From the IMG/VR virus record IMGVR_UViG_3300033149_004458, positions 16,113 through 80,112 of that record: 64,000 bases of DNA; one strand, given 5' to 3'. Below are positions 18,441-26,967 of this stretch, piece after piece (the first letter of the stretch is position 1; each line of letters opens with the position of its first letter). A program made the translations under genes and the position numbers. Source of the DNA: a virus. The notes beneath the pieces were generated by a model. That model saw only the letters and a program-made list of their open reading frames with translations, searched no databases and was not told the DNA's origin.

Positions 18441-19168
18441 AATTCCTCCACAAGAAACCTATGCAGCTCAATGTGTCCTTCTATATTGTAACTAATTTCT
18501 CTATTTATCCATAGAGGGACTTCGTACAAATGTTTCCCAGAACCACCATGAAAGAACTCGTTTAAATTGTGTCTATATTTGTTTTCTAATCCCTCAGAGT
18601 GGTCTCCTGTTATTATAAACAGATCATCTTCATTCAACCAAGAGCTAACTTTCTTAATAGCAATCTCTACCTGTCTGAAATAAGCATTTTTAAGTTCCTG
18701 CGTTGTTCTCGTTTGAAGAAGTTCTTTGGCAGCACTTACAGAGTATCTACCAAAATATTCGTTAGAATAATGCCCTTTTAACCCAAGCTCGTATGGTAGA
18801 TGTGTTTTCCAGAAATGAAGAAGAGAGAAACAATTATTGCCGTGGCGGGGGAGAAGTCTAAGAGAATCCGCCCATCCATCTAATCGCTGTTTACATGGGC
18901 GGTTCCAATGGGAATAATTGTAGTTATCAATTAGAAACAGGTTTCCCATGGTATAAGCAGAGACAGAAAACCTGTGTTCTCTTGCCAACATAAATAAATC
19001 CTTTCCAGGCCTTCCCCACCTTTTCCCTAACAATATTGCATACATAGATGCAGGCGTTAGGGTTGCATATGACTTAAAATCAGGAAAATAGGTTCCTTGT
19101 TTAAGATTGAAAACCCTCTCAAATGTTTTCTTTTGCAAGGAATCTATCACAATTAGCCATAGATTCAT
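18428..19168 (-). CDS. Sulfatase / alkaline-phosphatase-superfamily protein
   Basis: 246 residues, starting MNLWLIVIDSLQ (metal-binding Asp) with a Thr/Ser nucleophile region YATLTPASMYAILLGKRWGR. The C-terminal metal site is FIITGDHSEGLENK, followed by FHGGSGKHLYEVPLWI. These are the hallmarks of the sulfatase/phosphoethanolamine-transferase superfamily. It is much shorter than cellular sulfatases (usually 400-550 residues) and lacks a signal peptide. No CxPxR formylglycine motif is visible, so it may be a phospho- or transferase-type member. The start overlaps the upstream small gene by ATGA. Confidence 0.8.
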   Translation of the reverse strand: MNLWLIVIDSLQKKTFERVFNLKQGTYFPDFKSYATLTPASMYAILLGKRWGRPGKDLFMLAREHRFSVSAYTMGNLFLIDNYNYSHWNRPCKQRLDGWADSLRLLPRHGNNCFSLLHFWKTHLPYELGLKGHYSNEYFGRYSVSAAKELLQTRTTQELKNAYFRQVEIAIKKVSSWLNEDDLFIITGDHSEGLENKYRHNLNEFFHGGSGKHLYEVPLWINREISYNIEGHIELHRFLVEELCKS

Positions 19169-19299
19169 TCCATATATCCTAACTCCCTCAGTCTTTCTCT
19201 GAGTATTTCTAGATCATCTTCTTGATCTTCTTCACTCAGCTCCTTCTCTGATGTTTCCTGGTAATTTATATCCTTCGAGGGATTGTCGTGAGGCTCCAT
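19165..19299 (-). CDS. Small acidic protein, 44 residues, overlapping the connector gene
   Basis: ATG at 19299, preceded by AAGGCGAG, reads MEPHDNPSKDINYQETSEKE and then an acidic, amphipathic helix (DDLEILRERLRELGYME) before TGA at 19167-19165. The first half overlaps the end of the connector gene in another frame; the second half fills what would otherwise be a gap. Its stop overlaps the sulfatase-like start as ATGA, typical of translational coupling. The helical periodicity in the non-overlapping part suggests it is real. Function unknown. Confidence 0.6.
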   Translation of the reverse strand: MEPHDNPSKDINYQETSEKELSEEDQEDDLEILRERLRELGYME

Positions 19300-19714
19300 A
19301 TAATCTCGCCTTGAGTAACCGTTCTAGTTCTTCCAGGTCGCGCCCAATACTTGAATCTGCCGATTTCGCAGCAGCAATGTTAGAATATGCCACCTCATCG
19401 TCTCTCCAGCTACCTATATCCCAAACGTGGCCCTCATATTGGGCACCCTTCAGAATAATAGCTGCCTGAAGGATGATTGGCCGTTCATCTGCCGCTGCAA
19501 TTGTTGGCGGAGCAGCATCTCGGAAAGTTGCTGTGCTACTACGTGTAACTGTCCCAGAAGAAGTGGCAGAATATCTATAAGACCATCGCCTGCCAAGAGC
19601 GTTAATAGCAGAGATTAATGCTGTCTCCATAACAGAATCAGAAAAAGTATATGGGGCGGTGTAATCTCCCATATGTAACCTTAGTTGATCTATTAATTGA
19701 GTAACGTCACTCAT
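19232..19714 (-). CDS. Head-tail connector protein (gp6-like)
   Basis: 160 residues, starting MSDVTQLIDQLRLHMGDY followed by YTFSDSVMETALISAINALG, the helical opening of HK97 gp6-type connector proteins, where the first helices precede the ring-forming core. It overlaps the upstream gene by four bases. It would join the portal to the neck proteins. The partner connector genes are not adjacent but 5.7 kb downstream, beyond the glycan cassette. Confidence 0.65.
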   Translation of the reverse strand: MSDVTQLIDQLRLHMGDYTAPYTFSDSVMETALISAINALGRRWSYRYSATSSGTVTRSSTATFRDAAPPTIAAADERPIILQAAIILKGAQYEGHVWDIGSWRDDEVAYSNIAAAKSADSSIGRDLEELERLLKARLYGASRQSLEGYKLPGNIREGAE

Positions 19715-20208
19715 GTATTTGCCTGTAGCTCAGAAAGTCTTTCCTCAATTCTACCTACAACGCCAACAGAAACATTCATTTCCTTAGCCAGGCGCAACAT
19801 CCTCTCTACTGGAACCGGTGAGGTAAATTTGTCTAACAGGGCTTTCACAGCAAAGAATTTCTTTTTGAGGGCTTCCTCTAGCTCTGCGTCAGAGATTTCA
19901 TTTACAGAGATTTTTTCCTCTATTTCTTCAGTAAATGGGGCAATGTCACCACGGTCTAGTAGCGGCTTATTTGCCCTCCTGAAGAATTCATGTTCAAAAT
20001 CTGTCCAGAATGTAAGAACGATATCTTCGATAGGGACTTTGCCTGGCTCACCCGCGAGAATTAGCTCTGTTGGCGATCCAGTGAATTGGTCTATTACTTT
20101 TACACAAACCTTGCCAACAATAGTTTTGACATACTTGGCTACTGGTTGGCCGGTTGCCCGCGCTTTTTGCAAAGCGTCGTAATATATTTTACTTGCAGTT
20201 AACTCCAT
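19711..20208 (-). CDS. Capsid-proximal protein, unknown
   Basis: 165 residues, starting MELTASKIYYDALQKARATG. Central acidic helices (EEIEEKISVNEISDAELEEA) are followed by a Lys-rich helix. It follows the major capsid gene and its hairpin, and its end overlaps the connector gene. I do not recognise a domain. It may be a minor head or connector-associated protein; this is inferred from its place in the head operon only. Confidence 0.6.
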   Translation of the reverse strand: MELTASKIYYDALQKARATGQPVAKYVKTIVGKVCVKVIDQFTGSPTELILAGEPGKVPIEDIVLTFWTDFEHEFFRRANKPLLDRGDIAPFTEEIEEKISVNEISDAELEEALKKKFFAVKALLDKFTSPVPVERMLRLAKEMNVSVGVVGRIEERLSELQANT

Positions 20209-20232
20209 TCCTACCTCCCCGTTAAAATGGTT

Positions 20233-20260
20233 ATAGGAGGGGATAATTATCCCCTCCTAT
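20233..20260 (-). terminator. Perfect 28-bp palindrome after the capsid gene
   Basis: ATAGGAGGGGATAA is followed at once by its exact reverse complement TTATCCCCTCCTAT. It lies ten bases after the major capsid stop. On the minus strand the hairpin is followed by AACCATTTTAAC, a weak U-tail, so it may act as a partial terminator or as a 3'-end stabiliser of capsid mRNA. Confidence 0.65.
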
Positions 20261-20269
20261 CCGATTTTA

Positions 20270-21196
20270 TTAGTCTGTACCAGCAAGAGCTGTGCAGTCA
20301 ATCACGTAAATACCGATGGCCTTATCAATAATCATACCAAACTGCTGGTATAATTCAAGATACCAATCTGGCGGTGTGGGAGCCATGTCTTCCCATTGCT
20401 TCCATTTTGCATCACCGTAGGTGATGAATTCTCCAACATGATTGCCCAAAACCACAACATAGCGGTTCGAGATCATTGGAGTGTAAGTCACCTGGTCTGA
20501 CCAGACCTGGTCAATGGCAACAATATTGGCTCCATACCAGCTACCAAGCCAGCCAGTGCGGTAAATTTCGCGGATTGCGTCCTCATTTCCCCAGGCATTG
20601 TTGTTTACTGGGTCAACGTGGAACCCGCCAAACTGAGTGATTGGTGCCAAGCTTCGTCGTGTACCAACAACAGCGCGTACACCCCCAGGAATACGATAGT
20701 TGATCTCATTAATTGCATTGCGTAAAGCGGCCTGAGTTAGATTGGCTACAGCAACGTAGTTATTTGGTGTGTTGACAGCGGTCCAAATATTTGCCAAAGC
20801 AGTGAACACACGCCCAACGTAAAAATCTGTCAGGGTGGCCTGCATTTCAGCACGAATACTTTCAACCGTACCAAGCTCGCCAGATTCAAGCTCCCAAAGG
20901 TTGGCTCGAACCTTTACGTCTGCTCCATCAAGCATATAGTTAATACGGTCAGCAACCGTGATCTCACTTGCTAGATGAACAGAGCCAGGAACCAAAGTTC
21001 TCACATCAATTCCTGTACGCACCTTCTTGACTAAAGCGTCGCCAGGTTTTAATGCGCGGGTATCTAAAAAGAGCCCCACGATGTTTTCTGTGATATGCCC
21101 AGGATCAATATACTCAACAATTAACGAGGCCAGGGCTTCGCGTTGTGACTTGTCCTTAGCTAGTGCAGCATAAGCAGTTTTAAATTTTTCGTCCAC
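20270..21196 (-). CDS. Major capsid protein (HK97 fold)
   Basis: 308 residues. A GTG start at 21196 is preceded by GAGGAGGTG, the strongest ribosome binding site in the head module. Position after portal, protease/scaffold and decoration genes, the N-terminal helix-rich region, the middle DFYVGRVFTALANIWTAV with TQAALRNAINEINYRIPGG (spine-helix pattern), and the C-terminal beta segment NRYVVVLGNHVGEFITYGD fit an HK97-fold capsid protein. The residue-7 start region MDEKFKTAYAALAKDKSQRE could be trimmed by the upstream protease; this is inferred. Confidence 0.85.
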   Translation of the reverse strand: MDEKFKTAYAALAKDKSQREALASLIVEYIDPGHITENIVGLFLDTRALKPGDALVKKVRTGIDVRTLVPGSVHLASEITVADRINYMLDGADVKVRANLWELESGELGTVESIRAEMQATLTDFYVGRVFTALANIWTAVNTPNNYVAVANLTQAALRNAINEINYRIPGGVRAVVGTRRSLAPITQFGGFHVDPVNNNAWGNEDAIREIYRTGWLGSWYGANIVAIDQVWSDQVTYTPMISNRYVVVLGNHVGEFITYGDAKWKQWEDMAPTPPDWYLELYQQFGMIIDKAIGIYVIDCTALAGTD

Positions 21197-21209
21197 GAAG
21201 GCACCTCCT

Positions 21210-21794
21210 CTATCCCGGTAGTCTCAGCGTTCTAAATGTCAGAGCGAATGTCGAAGTATTGAAACGCTCTGTAATAGCGACGCGAGTAGTACCACTAGCC
21301 ATAACTGCTAACATGCCAGCAAATGCGGCCCCATCAGTTGCGGCATCACAAGCACGCAAACGGCAACCAGGAACCTGAATCGCTGGACTATAGACATATT
21401 GCCCAGACGGAACAGTAAAGACACCACCACCAAAAGCTAGTGCCTGGGACCCACTGGGGATTACCACGCTCTCTTGGTAACCAGGATACGTTAGATATAC
21501 TGTTCCTGTGAATGGCGCGTTTCCAGTCTGGTCAAACCCATGGCGCAGAGCGTATGAATATGAGGGATAGTTAATCAGAGGTGGCTCTCTGCGATCATTC
21601 TGCCAAGTAAGAACAAACATGGCTTCCGCGGCCTCAGCTGGTGTGTCGGGCAATTTTACGCCAGGAAGATCAGTTAGGCGGCCAGTCAAATCGCTGGGGT
21701 ACCCAGGATTAGAGGTAAATAATACCATACGGCCCTCTGTGATGTCTTCTGTTACAACAACACCTGTTACATCCGTGTTCTTGTTGATTTCCAT
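21210..21794 (-). CDS. Capsid decoration / cement protein candidate
   Basis: 194 residues, nearly all beta, Gly/Thr/Pro rich, starting MEINKNTDVTGVVVTEDITEGRMV. It lies between the scaffold/protease and capsid genes, where small head-stabilising proteins of the DUF2190 or lambda gpD type are common. The opening resembles DUF2190-like cement proteins (VTGVVVTEDITEGRMV), but this was not confirmed. No enzymatic motif is seen. Confidence 0.55.
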   Translation of the reverse strand: MEINKNTDVTGVVVTEDITEGRMVLFTSNPGYPSDLTGRLTDLPGVKLPDTPAEAAEAMFVLTWQNDRREPPLINYPSYSYALRHGFDQTGNAPFTGTVYLTYPGYQESVVIPSGSQALAFGGGVFTVPSGQYVYSPAIQVPGCRLRACDAATDGAAFAGMLAVMASGTTRVAITERFNTSTFALTFRTLRLPG

Positions 21795-21801
21795 TTAATT
21801 T

Positions 21802-22734
21802 TTACTCCCGTCTTAATTCTTTCAGACCCTGGCGAACGATTTCCACAATGTCGTTCTCGCTAGGATCATCTCCGTGTACATCTGGTACATGGACCGAAGC
21901 AGCAGAACTTTTAACCTTTTTCATTGCTTCTAGCATTAACTCAAAAGTATTATCGTCCATTGCAGCCCATGCGTCTTGCTTCTCCTGGATTTCTTCCAGA
22001 GAAAACTCAAAACCAGCGGCTTTTAAAGCCTCTACACGTTCAGCGAGTTTGCTGGCCTTTGCGTCGGCTTCTTCTCGCTCTTTCTTATACTTACGTAGTG
22101 TGGCGACTTCTTCCTCTAAAGTAGCCAATGTTTCCTTTAGCTTTGCCAACTCCTTTTCTGCCGGAGATTCAGTTTCCCCAGATGAGTCCTCTGTGGTTAC
22201 TTCTTCTTGTGCAGTATTCTCATCATCAACTGTAGAGGCCACGGAGAGAACTGGTGTCCGATCTCCATATGCCGGTTTGCTGACAATAGCAGCTCCAACC
22301 AACACGGGGTCAGAAAGCCATTCCACACCATCATCATCAATAGTTGATTTTGAATAAAGAATTTCCCAAGAGATATTAATAGGCTCATCACTAGAGTGTT
22401 TTTCGACAAGCATTTTGTATTCGTCTGGTTTGTCAGCTTTCCAAATTGCCGCCTTGCCTAAAATTTTATCCTCTTCTGGGGTTAGTTTGGCAATAGTGCC
22501 AAGAGGCTTGGCGTTATCGTGGTCTTTACTGATCTCGCCTTCACCGATCTTGAGTGGCATAAATAACCCAGAATCTACCAACGCAGCAAAAGCAGAACGT
22601 GGAACACCCTGCTTATTCTCGTTTGGCTTGTCATCTGTTAATATAAATTCTAACCACCCAAGGTTGGGATGCCCCTCGGAGGCATTAGCCTGGACAAACT
22701 GTGCGGAAGAAGTTAGCCTTAACTTTTTGTCCAT
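21802..22734 (-). CDS. Prohead protease-like domain with scaffold coiled coil
   Basis: 310 residues. The first 170 residues are beta rich, with a protease-like core (HSSDEPINISWEILYSKS, then VLVGAAIVSKPAYGDRTPVL) resembling S78/S80-type prohead maturation proteases; His and Ser residues fit but the full triad cannot be confirmed by eye. From about 195 to 260 there is a clear charged coiled coil (EKELAKLKETLATLEEEVAT) followed by a helical tail, as in internal scaffolds. A combined protease-scaffold is common in siphophages. Confidence 0.7.
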   Translation of the reverse strand: MDKKLRLTSSAQFVQANASEGHPNLGWLEFILTDDKPNENKQGVPRSAFAALVDSGLFMPLKIGEGEISKDHDNAKPLGTIAKLTPEEDKILGKAAIWKADKPDEYKMLVEKHSSDEPINISWEILYSKSTIDDDGVEWLSDPVLVGAAIVSKPAYGDRTPVLSVASTVDDENTAQEEVTTEDSSGETESPAEKELAKLKETLATLEEEVATLRKYKKEREEADAKASKLAERVEALKAAGFEFSLEEIQEKQDAWAAMDDNTFELMLEAMKKVKSSAASVHVPDVHGDDPSENDIVEIVRQGLKELRRE

Positions 22735-22740
22735 TTATTG

Positions 22741-24198
22741 TTACTCCATATTTTGTTTATCTGGTTGGGGGCTGAAGGGTACCGGAGCAAAGTCTGGAAG
22801 GCCTAGTTCCTTCATTTTCTTCTGTTCCTTAGCACGTCGTTCCATTTCGACATTGAAGTCAAAATCAGCGATTTCCCCAAGCCCGGTCTTAGAAATAACT
22901 CCACGGTCATGTAATTCCACACCAATACTCAATAGGTCTGCAAGCTTTTGCAGCCTGATTGGAGGATAATATGGTTCTGGTACTCCCTTGAAATTATTTC
23001 GTTTCTGTATTTCCTTATAAAGGTGCCTCACAAAAGATAGCAAATCTTCCCGCATAGAGTCAATTGAACAACTCGACGGCAACATAGCTACCTCTGATGT
23101 TCCAGCACCACTTCTAAGGTTCTCTCCTACCAAGACAAGCCTTGGTAAGCCAAGAGCAACAAGTATATCCTCATTGATTGAGCGGTACTTACCCTCGTCC
23201 AAAAGAGCCTTAGTGTCTGGCATTATCCAATCAATTTGTAAAGTATGATTACTGAACAATTGAAAGACTCTTTCAACGTTGTTGGGCAAACCCCTCCAAT
23301 ACATTTGTTCTCTTAATTCAGTTATTTGGTCGGCATCATCCTCTGTAAGAGGATATTCGTCATTTCCTAATCTAAACAACTGAATGGCCTGAATAACTCG
23401 TGCAGCGATAGAGTAATCCATTTTTCTTAAATTGCGTTTGTGCATAAAAAGCTCAAGAGCTGGTAACAAATACGGCGTCGGCCACACGTTACCACTTCTT
23501 GGCTTTCTTCGCACGACAAACGGATCAGGAAGTTTGAAGAAAGTATCTCCATTTTTTACAGCACGTACAAAATCTGGGTAATTTTCAACTAATAGCTCAT
23601 AAGTTTCTTTATCTTGTGACCCATCTTTAAATTTACCATTGTTCATAATGAAATAGCGATCTTCGTCTGATACCTTTACAAATACTACTAATCGGTTAGG
23701 TAAAGGTGTTTTCTTTATGTCTAATGAGTTCGGGTCTCTAACCCAGATATCTACAGGCAATAAAACACTACCGCGACGCCGTTGCTCTATACTACTAAGT
23801 CTAATTCTGTCCCACGTAACTTCTGGTATAACAAGCCCAGACAATAGATACTCCAAGGATGCCTCATTGAGAAACCTAGAAATTCTTTCATTTAATGATT
23901 TATAGACGACAAATTCCCTATCCGTACAGCTCCCTTGATTGATCTTGTAGCCATTGTTTGCAATTTCCACTTGTTTATTAATTGTGGAGTGGGCTAAACC
24001 CTCATGTGTATAGAAAAACCTACAAAGGCTGACAATTGCATGATAATCGGTTGGGACAACCATTTTATCTATTGCAGAACGCCCTTTGCCCAGGCTCCAA
24101 AGGGCTCCATCAGTGTCTACTTCTGTTGGAAAACTATAAGCAGCCTTTGCCAGGCGAAACACTTGCGTCTCTCCACCAATTACTATTTCTTCCGGCAT
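22741..24198 (-). CDS. Portal protein
   Basis: 485 residues. It lies straight after the large terminase. It has the stem/wing pattern of phage portals: an early AIVSLCRFFYTHEGLAHSTI helix, the core YLLSGLVIPEVTWDRIRLSS, the clip-region AALELFMHKRNLRKMDYSIA, and the late LVALGLPRLVLVGENLRSG segment commonly found before the C-terminal helices. It forms the dodecameric DNA channel at one capsid vertex. The C-terminus ends in a charged tail (AKEQKKMKELGLPDFAPVPF). Confidence 0.88.
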   Translation of the reverse strand: MPEEIVIGGETQVFRLAKAAYSFPTEVDTDGALWSLGKGRSAIDKMVVPTDYHAIVSLCRFFYTHEGLAHSTINKQVEIANNGYKINQGSCTDREFVVYKSLNERISRFLNEASLEYLLSGLVIPEVTWDRIRLSSIEQRRRGSVLLPVDIWVRDPNSLDIKKTPLPNRLVVFVKVSDEDRYFIMNNGKFKDGSQDKETYELLVENYPDFVRAVKNGDTFFKLPDPFVVRRKPRSGNVWPTPYLLPALELFMHKRNLRKMDYSIAARVIQAIQLFRLGNDEYPLTEDDADQITELREQMYWRGLPNNVERVFQLFSNHTLQIDWIMPDTKALLDEGKYRSINEDILVALGLPRLVLVGENLRSGAGTSEVAMLPSSCSIDSMREDLLSFVRHLYKEIQKRNNFKGVPEPYYPPIRLQKLADLLSIGVELHDRGVISKTGLGEIADFDFNVEMERRAKEQKKMKELGLPDFAPVPFSPQPDKQNME

Positions 24199-24202
24199 TT
24201 AT

Positions 24203-25756
24203 TTACCCCCATCTTGGCCTATACAATCCTTTGTGTTTTCGCCAAGAATAATCTTCAAATTCTTCAGTCATATAATGACCCACTATAAAGCAGAGTAGCG
24301 CAGCGAGGTTATGATCTTCTCCGTGTCTTGTCCCCCCGCGTAAAGTAAGAGTCTTAAAAACTAATTCGCCACTAGGAGTCTTTGAATAAGTAGTTCTCTC
24401 TAACTCACCGATAACCGCCTCATCCAAAGAAGTAAACTGTATCTCATGGTTATTGACTTTGGTTTGCAAAAGCTGCATAGCAAACTCTTTTGCTCTTACT
24501 TCGACACGATCACCCGCTTCATCCATTCCGACAGGAAGCATAGAACGGAATTGGACAGGTACTATTCTATCCTTATAGTTTTTATACTTAAACTTTTGGT
24601 CGCCCAAGAGGTGTTGAACGACCGCCTTGCCAGAACTCCCTTCATCTATCCCCAATACCTGTGGATTATAAAAAGAATCCAGCCTATCTATAATAACTTC
24701 TTGCAGTGGGTACTCTACATGCCTCAGTGTAATCCTTGCAAGATACCGCCACAAACGAGCAACTCTATAAAGAACAAAGATCACAGTGGGGTCAGTATAA
24801 CCAAGGTCAATCCCGAATTCTACCATATTTACATCTTTTTCCATTTGTGGGAGTGCGTTGTAAAATCTGGTAAGATAGGTCTTGTCCTCCTTTATCTTCG
24901 TTCCAGAGAGAGTGGCCCTGAAAACACTGTATTTACCAATAAGCATCCTTGCGCGGTCGAATAAAGCATAAGAAGGAGCGCCATGTTCTCCAAGAACCAG
25001 GTGAACGTAATCCTCACCCTCAACACCACCATATTGTCTCCTATTTCTTTTTTCATCAGCATCGGTGTATCTTGGGTTCATGTGCTGAGAAACTCGATGT
25101 TTTGTATACCCAGTCTCCCTTTGGTCTACTTGGTAGAGAACGTTTTTCTCTCTCATGCCGGTCGGCACACCAGAAACTATTAGTTGAAATCCTTCTTCCC
25201 AAGTGTTAAGGCATGGTTGAAGCTCTAGCCAGGTTCCCCAAGGGTATAAAGCGGCCTCGTCAACGATTATAATTGGAGAATGAAGCCCAACCACATTTGC
25301 TCCAGTCCCAGATTGTCCAGCTATTCTACAATCTATTACTGCTGAATTGTAAAGAATTATTCGGTATGACTGAGAATTAATTCCAGTTCTTCCAATGAAA
25401 CTACTCAAGAAGGGGTTCGTTCTAAACCAACGAGACATTCTTAAGAATACTGGTTCTAAGTGTACCTTATTAGGAACAGTGTAAACTAGAGGGTCATTCC
25501 AAAATTTATTAATTGAATACCATACCAATTTATCAATAATAGAAACGGTTTTTCCTATGCTTCGTCCACAACAAATAGAAACATAAGGGTTGAAATCGCA
25601 GAGAAACTCTTTCTGGTAGCTTGTGTATTCCCACTGTTCTTCTTTGGGCAAATCATCGTTGTCCAAAGCACGAATAAACTCACCAAACCAAAGCGGGTGA
25701 CGGATAACTTCCAGTAAAGCCAGCTCTTCTTCATCGAGTCTTTTTACTATCGCCAT
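24203..25756 (-). CDS. terL: Terminase large subunit
   Basis: 517 residues. The N-terminal ATPase has a Walker A-type loop CCGRSIGKTVSIIDKLVW and Walker B HSPIIIVDEAALYPWG. The C-terminal nuclease has its RNase H-like first acidic strand FGIDLGYTDPTVIF and later acidic residues around LGIDEGSSG. It packages DNA into the prohead with the small subunit. It follows the small-subunit candidate with one base between. Packaging strategy (cos or pac) cannot be told from this. Confidence 0.95.
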   Translation of the reverse strand: MAIVKRLDEEELALLEVIRHPLWFGEFIRALDNDDLPKEEQWEYTSYQKEFLCDFNPYVSICCGRSIGKTVSIIDKLVWYSINKFWNDPLVYTVPNKVHLEPVFLRMSRWFRTNPFLSSFIGRTGINSQSYRIILYNSAVIDCRIAGQSGTGANVVGLHSPIIIVDEAALYPWGTWLELQPCLNTWEEGFQLIVSGVPTGMREKNVLYQVDQRETGYTKHRVSQHMNPRYTDADEKRNRRQYGGVEGEDYVHLVLGEHGAPSYALFDRARMLIGKYSVFRATLSGTKIKEDKTYLTRFYNALPQMEKDVNMVEFGIDLGYTDPTVIFVLYRVARLWRYLARITLRHVEYPLQEVIIDRLDSFYNPQVLGIDEGSSGKAVVQHLLGDQKFKYKNYKDRIVPVQFRSMLPVGMDEAGDRVEVRAKEFAMQLLQTKVNNHEIQFTSLDEAVIGELERTTYSKTPSGELVFKTLTLRGGTRHGEDHNLAALLCFIVGHYMTEEFEDYSWRKHKGLYRPRWG

Positions 25757-25757
25757 A

Positions 25758-26387
25758 CTACAATGGTGGCCCTATTTCTATATTTTTGCCTGACTTTAAC
25801 TCTGAGCTAGAAACGGTGAAAACCTTCCTACAACGCTTCCTGCCACAAGATAAAGTAATTTTGTTGTCCTGTTCTGGGTAGAGAAACCACACCTTAGCAA
25901 TCAACATTCCACACTTTGGGCAATAAATTTCTGCTAAGCGGTCAGCAAGAAAATGTTTTGCTCGCTTTTTCAAATCTGTTAAAAGCTCATGAACGGATTC
26001 CCCGCTCTGCTCTTTTCTAGCCTTTCTTGTAATATTTAAGTCGCCCTGAATAGTAGAAGCAGTTGCGCGTAGTCGCGCTGCCATACGGTCTATTTTCTCC
26101 AATGCGGTCAGGTCTGGTTCATCATCGTTTAAAATATCTTGTTGTCTCTCCGAAAGCTGGTCTAGCATTACTGAGATTTTGGCAAGCTCACGCAACGACA
26201 GCATGTCATTTGCTGTCATATCAGAGAGATCATAGTCTGTCTCAAATGATTTTAAGACCTTTGCTATTCTACCTTCCAGGCCACCACTTCTTACATTATC
26301 TACGACTTTTTCTAGTTCCTCTTCTGAAAGTCCTCGATATTGTGGTAAATTAGCAAGCTGCTTCGCCGTCATTCTTTTCTTAGCCAT
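25758..26387 (-). CDS. Putative terminase small subunit with C-terminal zinc ribbon
   Basis: 209 residues from ATG 26387 (MAKKRMTAKQLANLPQYRG). The frame is open further upstream to 26474, but there it overlaps a better-supported zinc peptide, so the later start is preferred; it is coupled to that peptide by an overlapping stop. The N-terminal half has helices and a coiled-coil-like segment; the C-terminus carries CPKCG and a second Cys pair in SCGRKRCRKVF, a zinc ribbon. Position before terL suggests the DNA-recognition subunit. The zinc ribbon is not typical, so this is tentative. Confidence 0.6.
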   Translation of the reverse strand: MAKKRMTAKQLANLPQYRGLSEEELEKVVDNVRSGGLEGRIAKVLKSFETDYDLSDMTANDMLSLRELAKISVMLDQLSERQQDILNDDEPDLTALEKIDRMAARLRATASTIQGDLNITRKARKEQSGESVHELLTDLKKRAKHFLADRLAEIYCPKCGMLIAKVWFLYPEQDNKITLSCGRKRCRKVFTVSSSELKSGKNIEIGPPL

Positions 26388-26496
26388 AATCACACTTGCT
26401 CCAACCACAAGACATACATAAACTGCACCTTCCTGTTCGGTATAGAGTTTCTCCACAGATAGGACAGGTTTCATCTACACTTAACTCTTTGTCCAT
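26380..26496 (-). CDS. 38-residue zinc-ribbon peptide resembling the class II RNR C-terminus
   Basis: ATG 26496 has a strong GAGGAGG site eight bases before it; an in-frame ATG at 26547 would add 17 residues but has a poorly spaced site. The peptide has CPICG, then L-x5-C, CMSC and CGWSKC, the pattern CP-C-G...L...C-x2-C-x2-CG-x-SKC that normally ends vitamin-B12-dependent ribonucleotide reductases. The phage reductase at 49055-50770 lacks exactly this tail. It sits at the head of the small-terminase gene and overlaps it by eight bases. A trans-acting reductase partner is a hypothesis; it could also be an unrelated zinc peptide. Confidence 0.7.
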   Translation of the reverse strand: MDKELSVDETCPICGETLYRTGRCSLCMSCGWSKCDYG

Positions 26497-26550
26497 TGGT
26501 GGTTCCTCCTCATGTGGTTCATATGTTATAATGGGTTCGCTATCCATAAT

Positions 26551-26754
26551 CTACAAATCATCTCCTAGAGGAACAGTGAAAATTCTATGCCTGGCACGCT
26601 TATTTCTTTGCTCTATAGTTACCAGAGCTTTGACCCAGGCCGGCCAATCTCTATAGTCCACACCAACCAGACCATATTTTTCTTCGCATTGTCTACACAC
26701 CCAAAACTGGGGTGTTATTGGTTTATCGCAAATAACACATCTGTTCATTGGCAT
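26551..26754 (-). CDS. Small protein with a Cys4 zinc site
   Basis: About 67 residues from the second Met (MPMNRCVICDKPITPQFWVC), or 83 from an upstream start at 26802. CVIC and CRQC form one zinc knuckle; the rest is basic (EQRNKRARHRIF). The opening NRCVIC resembles KRCVIC of another small phage gene at 44110. It belongs to the string of small minus-strand genes leading into the packaging module. Function unknown. Confidence 0.6.
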   Translation of the reverse strand: MPMNRCVICDKPITPQFWVCRQCEEKYGLVGVDYRDWPAWVKALVTIEQRNKRARHRIFTVPLGDDL

Positions 26755-26773
26755 CTTCTGAGAAAAGTTAATC

Positions 26774-26956
26774 TTAATGATAGAGAACGTCTTTGGCAAC
26801 AAGGTAAAGCCAAACGATTAGCATAAAAGCCACACTAAGTACAACTCTAAGTGAAACACTAGCAACTTTAACACAACTAAGTAAAATGTAAACAAGAGCC
26901 CCACAAAGAATGGCTATAAAACATCTTGCAAATGTTGCTATAACTTCTGCATCCAT
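26774..26956 (-). CDS. Two-helix small membrane protein
   Basis: 60 residues. Two hydrophobic segments are visible: FARCFIAILCGALVYILLSC and VVLSVAFMLIVWLYLVA, with a short polar turn between them. The start at 26956 follows GGGAGAAGAAAA, a good ribosome binding site. Such peptides can be holins, antiholins or superinfection-exclusion proteins, but nothing here separates these. Confidence 0.55.
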   Translation of the reverse strand: MDAEVIATFARCFIAILCGALVYILLSCVKVASVSLRVVLSVAFMLIVWLYLVAKDVLYH

Positions 26957-26967
26957 TTTTCTTCTCC

